A DNA stretch of 64,000 bases, taken from CAZZCU01 sp964652825 (GTDB lineage: Bacteria > Bdellovibrionota_B > Oligoflexia > Oligoflexales > CAZZCU01). The stretch covers positions 1 through 64,000 of the forward strand of contig CAZZCU010000015.1 of assembly GCA_964652825.1 (NCBI GenBank), read 5' to 3'. Of the stretch, positions 63,153-64,000 are shown in pieces (position 1 is the first letter of the stretch; every line of letters starts with the position of its first letter). The translations under genes and the position numbers were made by a program. The notes below the pieces were generated by a model. The model was not told the origin of the DNA and did not search any database. It worked only from the letters and a program-made list of their open reading frames with translations.

Positions 63153-64000
63153 TCAACGCACAAAATCTTTGTCGATCTCGGTTGCCGCCCGGCTTGCGTA
63201 CCAGAGTGGAATAATTTGGCGAAGCATGGCCTCGGCTTGTGGCAGAGATAGTTGCACGGCCGCATCGCTTTTAGCGCGGGCCGGATTAGGATGAACTTCG
63301 AGAAAAAAACCGTCGAGATAACCGGTCGCGGTCGCGGCTCTGGCCAGGACCGGCGCGAATCGGCGTTGGCCGCCCGAGACTTCGCCTTTTTCGCCACCAG
63401 CGGCCGGTTGTTGCGTACTGTGGGTGATATCAAAAATCACCGCGCCGGGTGGATTGTCGGCGATGACTGGAAAGGCGCGCATATCGACCACAAGGTTGCC
63501 ATAACCAAAGCTGGCGCCACGTTCGGTGATGGCAAAATTGGGGGCGATGGCTTCGCGTTGGCTCACTTCCAGGACTTTTTTGGCGATGTGGGCGGTATTT
63601 TCTGGGGCCAGAAACTGGCCTTTCTTGATGTTGACGGCCTTCTTGGACATAACCGCGCTGACGATCAGGTCGGTCTGACGACATAGGAACGCCGGAATCT
63701 GCAAAACGTCGACCACGGCGGCGACTTCGTTGACATGGTGGGTCTCGTGAATATCGGTCAGGATCGGCAGACCAAGGCTCTTGCGGATGCCGCTAAACCA
63801 TTGCAGGGCGCTCTCAACGCCTGGGCCGCGATAGCTGTCGATGGATGTGCGGTTGGCTTTGTCAAAGCTGGCTTTAAAAATGTAGTCGAATTTTAACTCA
63901 GAACTCAAGCGCTGCAAGGGTTCTGCGACGGCGTGCAGGAGTTCTTCCGTCTCCGCCATGCATGGGCCGGCGATCACCAGCGGGCGCTCGGGGCGGCGTT
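63153..64000 (-). CDS. kdsA: 3-deoxy-D-manno-octulosonate 8-phosphate synthase, start beyond window
   Basis: The frame runs through position 64000 as RRPERPLVIAGPCMAETEE, so the first residues are outside the window. The family core is PLVIAGPC, FDYIFKASFDKANRTS, YRGPGVE, LTDIHE and FDITHSTQQP. It condenses phosphoenolpyruvate with arabinose 5-phosphate to KDO-8-phosphate, needed for lipid A-core LPS. It confirms a Gram-negative outer membrane. Convergent with the 397-residue gene. Confidence 0.96.
   Translation of the reverse strand, partial: RRPERPLVIAGPCMAETEELLHAVAEPLQRLSSELKFDYIFKASFDKANRTSIDSYRGPGVESALQWFSGIRKSLGLPILTDIHETHHVNEVAAVVDVLQIPAFLCRQTDLIVSAVMSKKAVNIKKGQFLAPENTAHIAKKVLEVSQREAIAPNFAITERGASFGYGNLVVDMRAFPVIADNPPGAVIFDITHSTQQPAAGGEKGEVSGGQRRFAPVLARAATATGYLDGFFLEVHPNPARAKSDAAVQLSLPQAEAMLRQIIPLWYASRAATEIDKDFVR

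Overview
The window is about 64 kb of chromosomal DNA from a Gram-negative bacterium. It is roughly half G+C, densely coded, and interrupted once by a 100-N scaffold gap (19739-19838). KdsA, Lgt, a soluble lytic transglycosylase and several lipoproteins indicate an outer membrane. The radical-SAM enzyme MqnC suggests menaquinone made by the futalosine route. Split complex I genes, a Gld-like ABC operon, PilB/PilT/PilC and many secreted hydrolases fit a deltaproteobacterial, Bdellovibrionota-like or Myxococcota-like lineage. That placement is inference: there is no rRNA gene here. I see no tRNA, CRISPR array, insertion sequence or phage gene. No gene-free stretch exceeds about 260 bases.

Layout. 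1-5.6 kb (minus strand): a GT2 glycosyltransferase cut by the left edge, water-type aquaporin, an M14/C25 secreted peptidase pair, and mqnC. 5.8-9.2 kb: a hemerythrin-like protein and rplS face a minus-strand operon of two unknown genes, trxA, rnhB and yraN. 9.3-16.2 kb (plus): GHMP kinase, thioredoxin-like [2Fe-2S] protein, lytic transglycosylase, then ctaA-ctaB flanked by two tiny membrane-protein ORFs, a NifU-C protein and a small unknown. 16.2-25.7 kb: map with an orphan peptide-binding protein, an FAD oxidoreductase, the gap, and a minus-strand group holding ppk1, ppx/gppA, holA and a secreted unknown. 25.8-33.5 kb: a TolB-like lipoprotein, ribF, a PilZ-like membrane protein, aroE, a second M14 peptidase, queG and gpsA.

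33.6-41.7 kb is the operon nuoA-H-J-K-L-M-N followed by lgt. It encodes the membrane arm of complex I but none of the peripheral-arm subunits. Facing it at 41.7-46.5 kb is a four-gene ABC-2/GldG/DUF4340 operon. 46.6-49.2 kb carries a di-heme peroxidase followed immediately by a right-handed beta-helix protein with a C-terminal cytochrome c domain, the most unusual pair in the window. 49.2-52.5 kb holds a penicillin-acylase-family hydrolase and trpS. 52.7-59.4 kb holds ihfA-like, a PduO-type cobalamin adenosyltransferase, two unknown genes, pilB-pilT-pilC and a small zinc-ribbon protein. 59.5-64 kb holds an SGNH hydrolase, an aldehyde dehydrogenase, an unknown membrane-anchored protein and kdsA, which runs off the right edge.

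Functional themes are respiration (complex I membrane arm, heme A synthesis, menaquinone, c-type cytochromes), envelope and LPS building, exported hydrolases, and type IV pilus motors. Convergent genes are packed so tightly that four pairs share or abut their stop codons.
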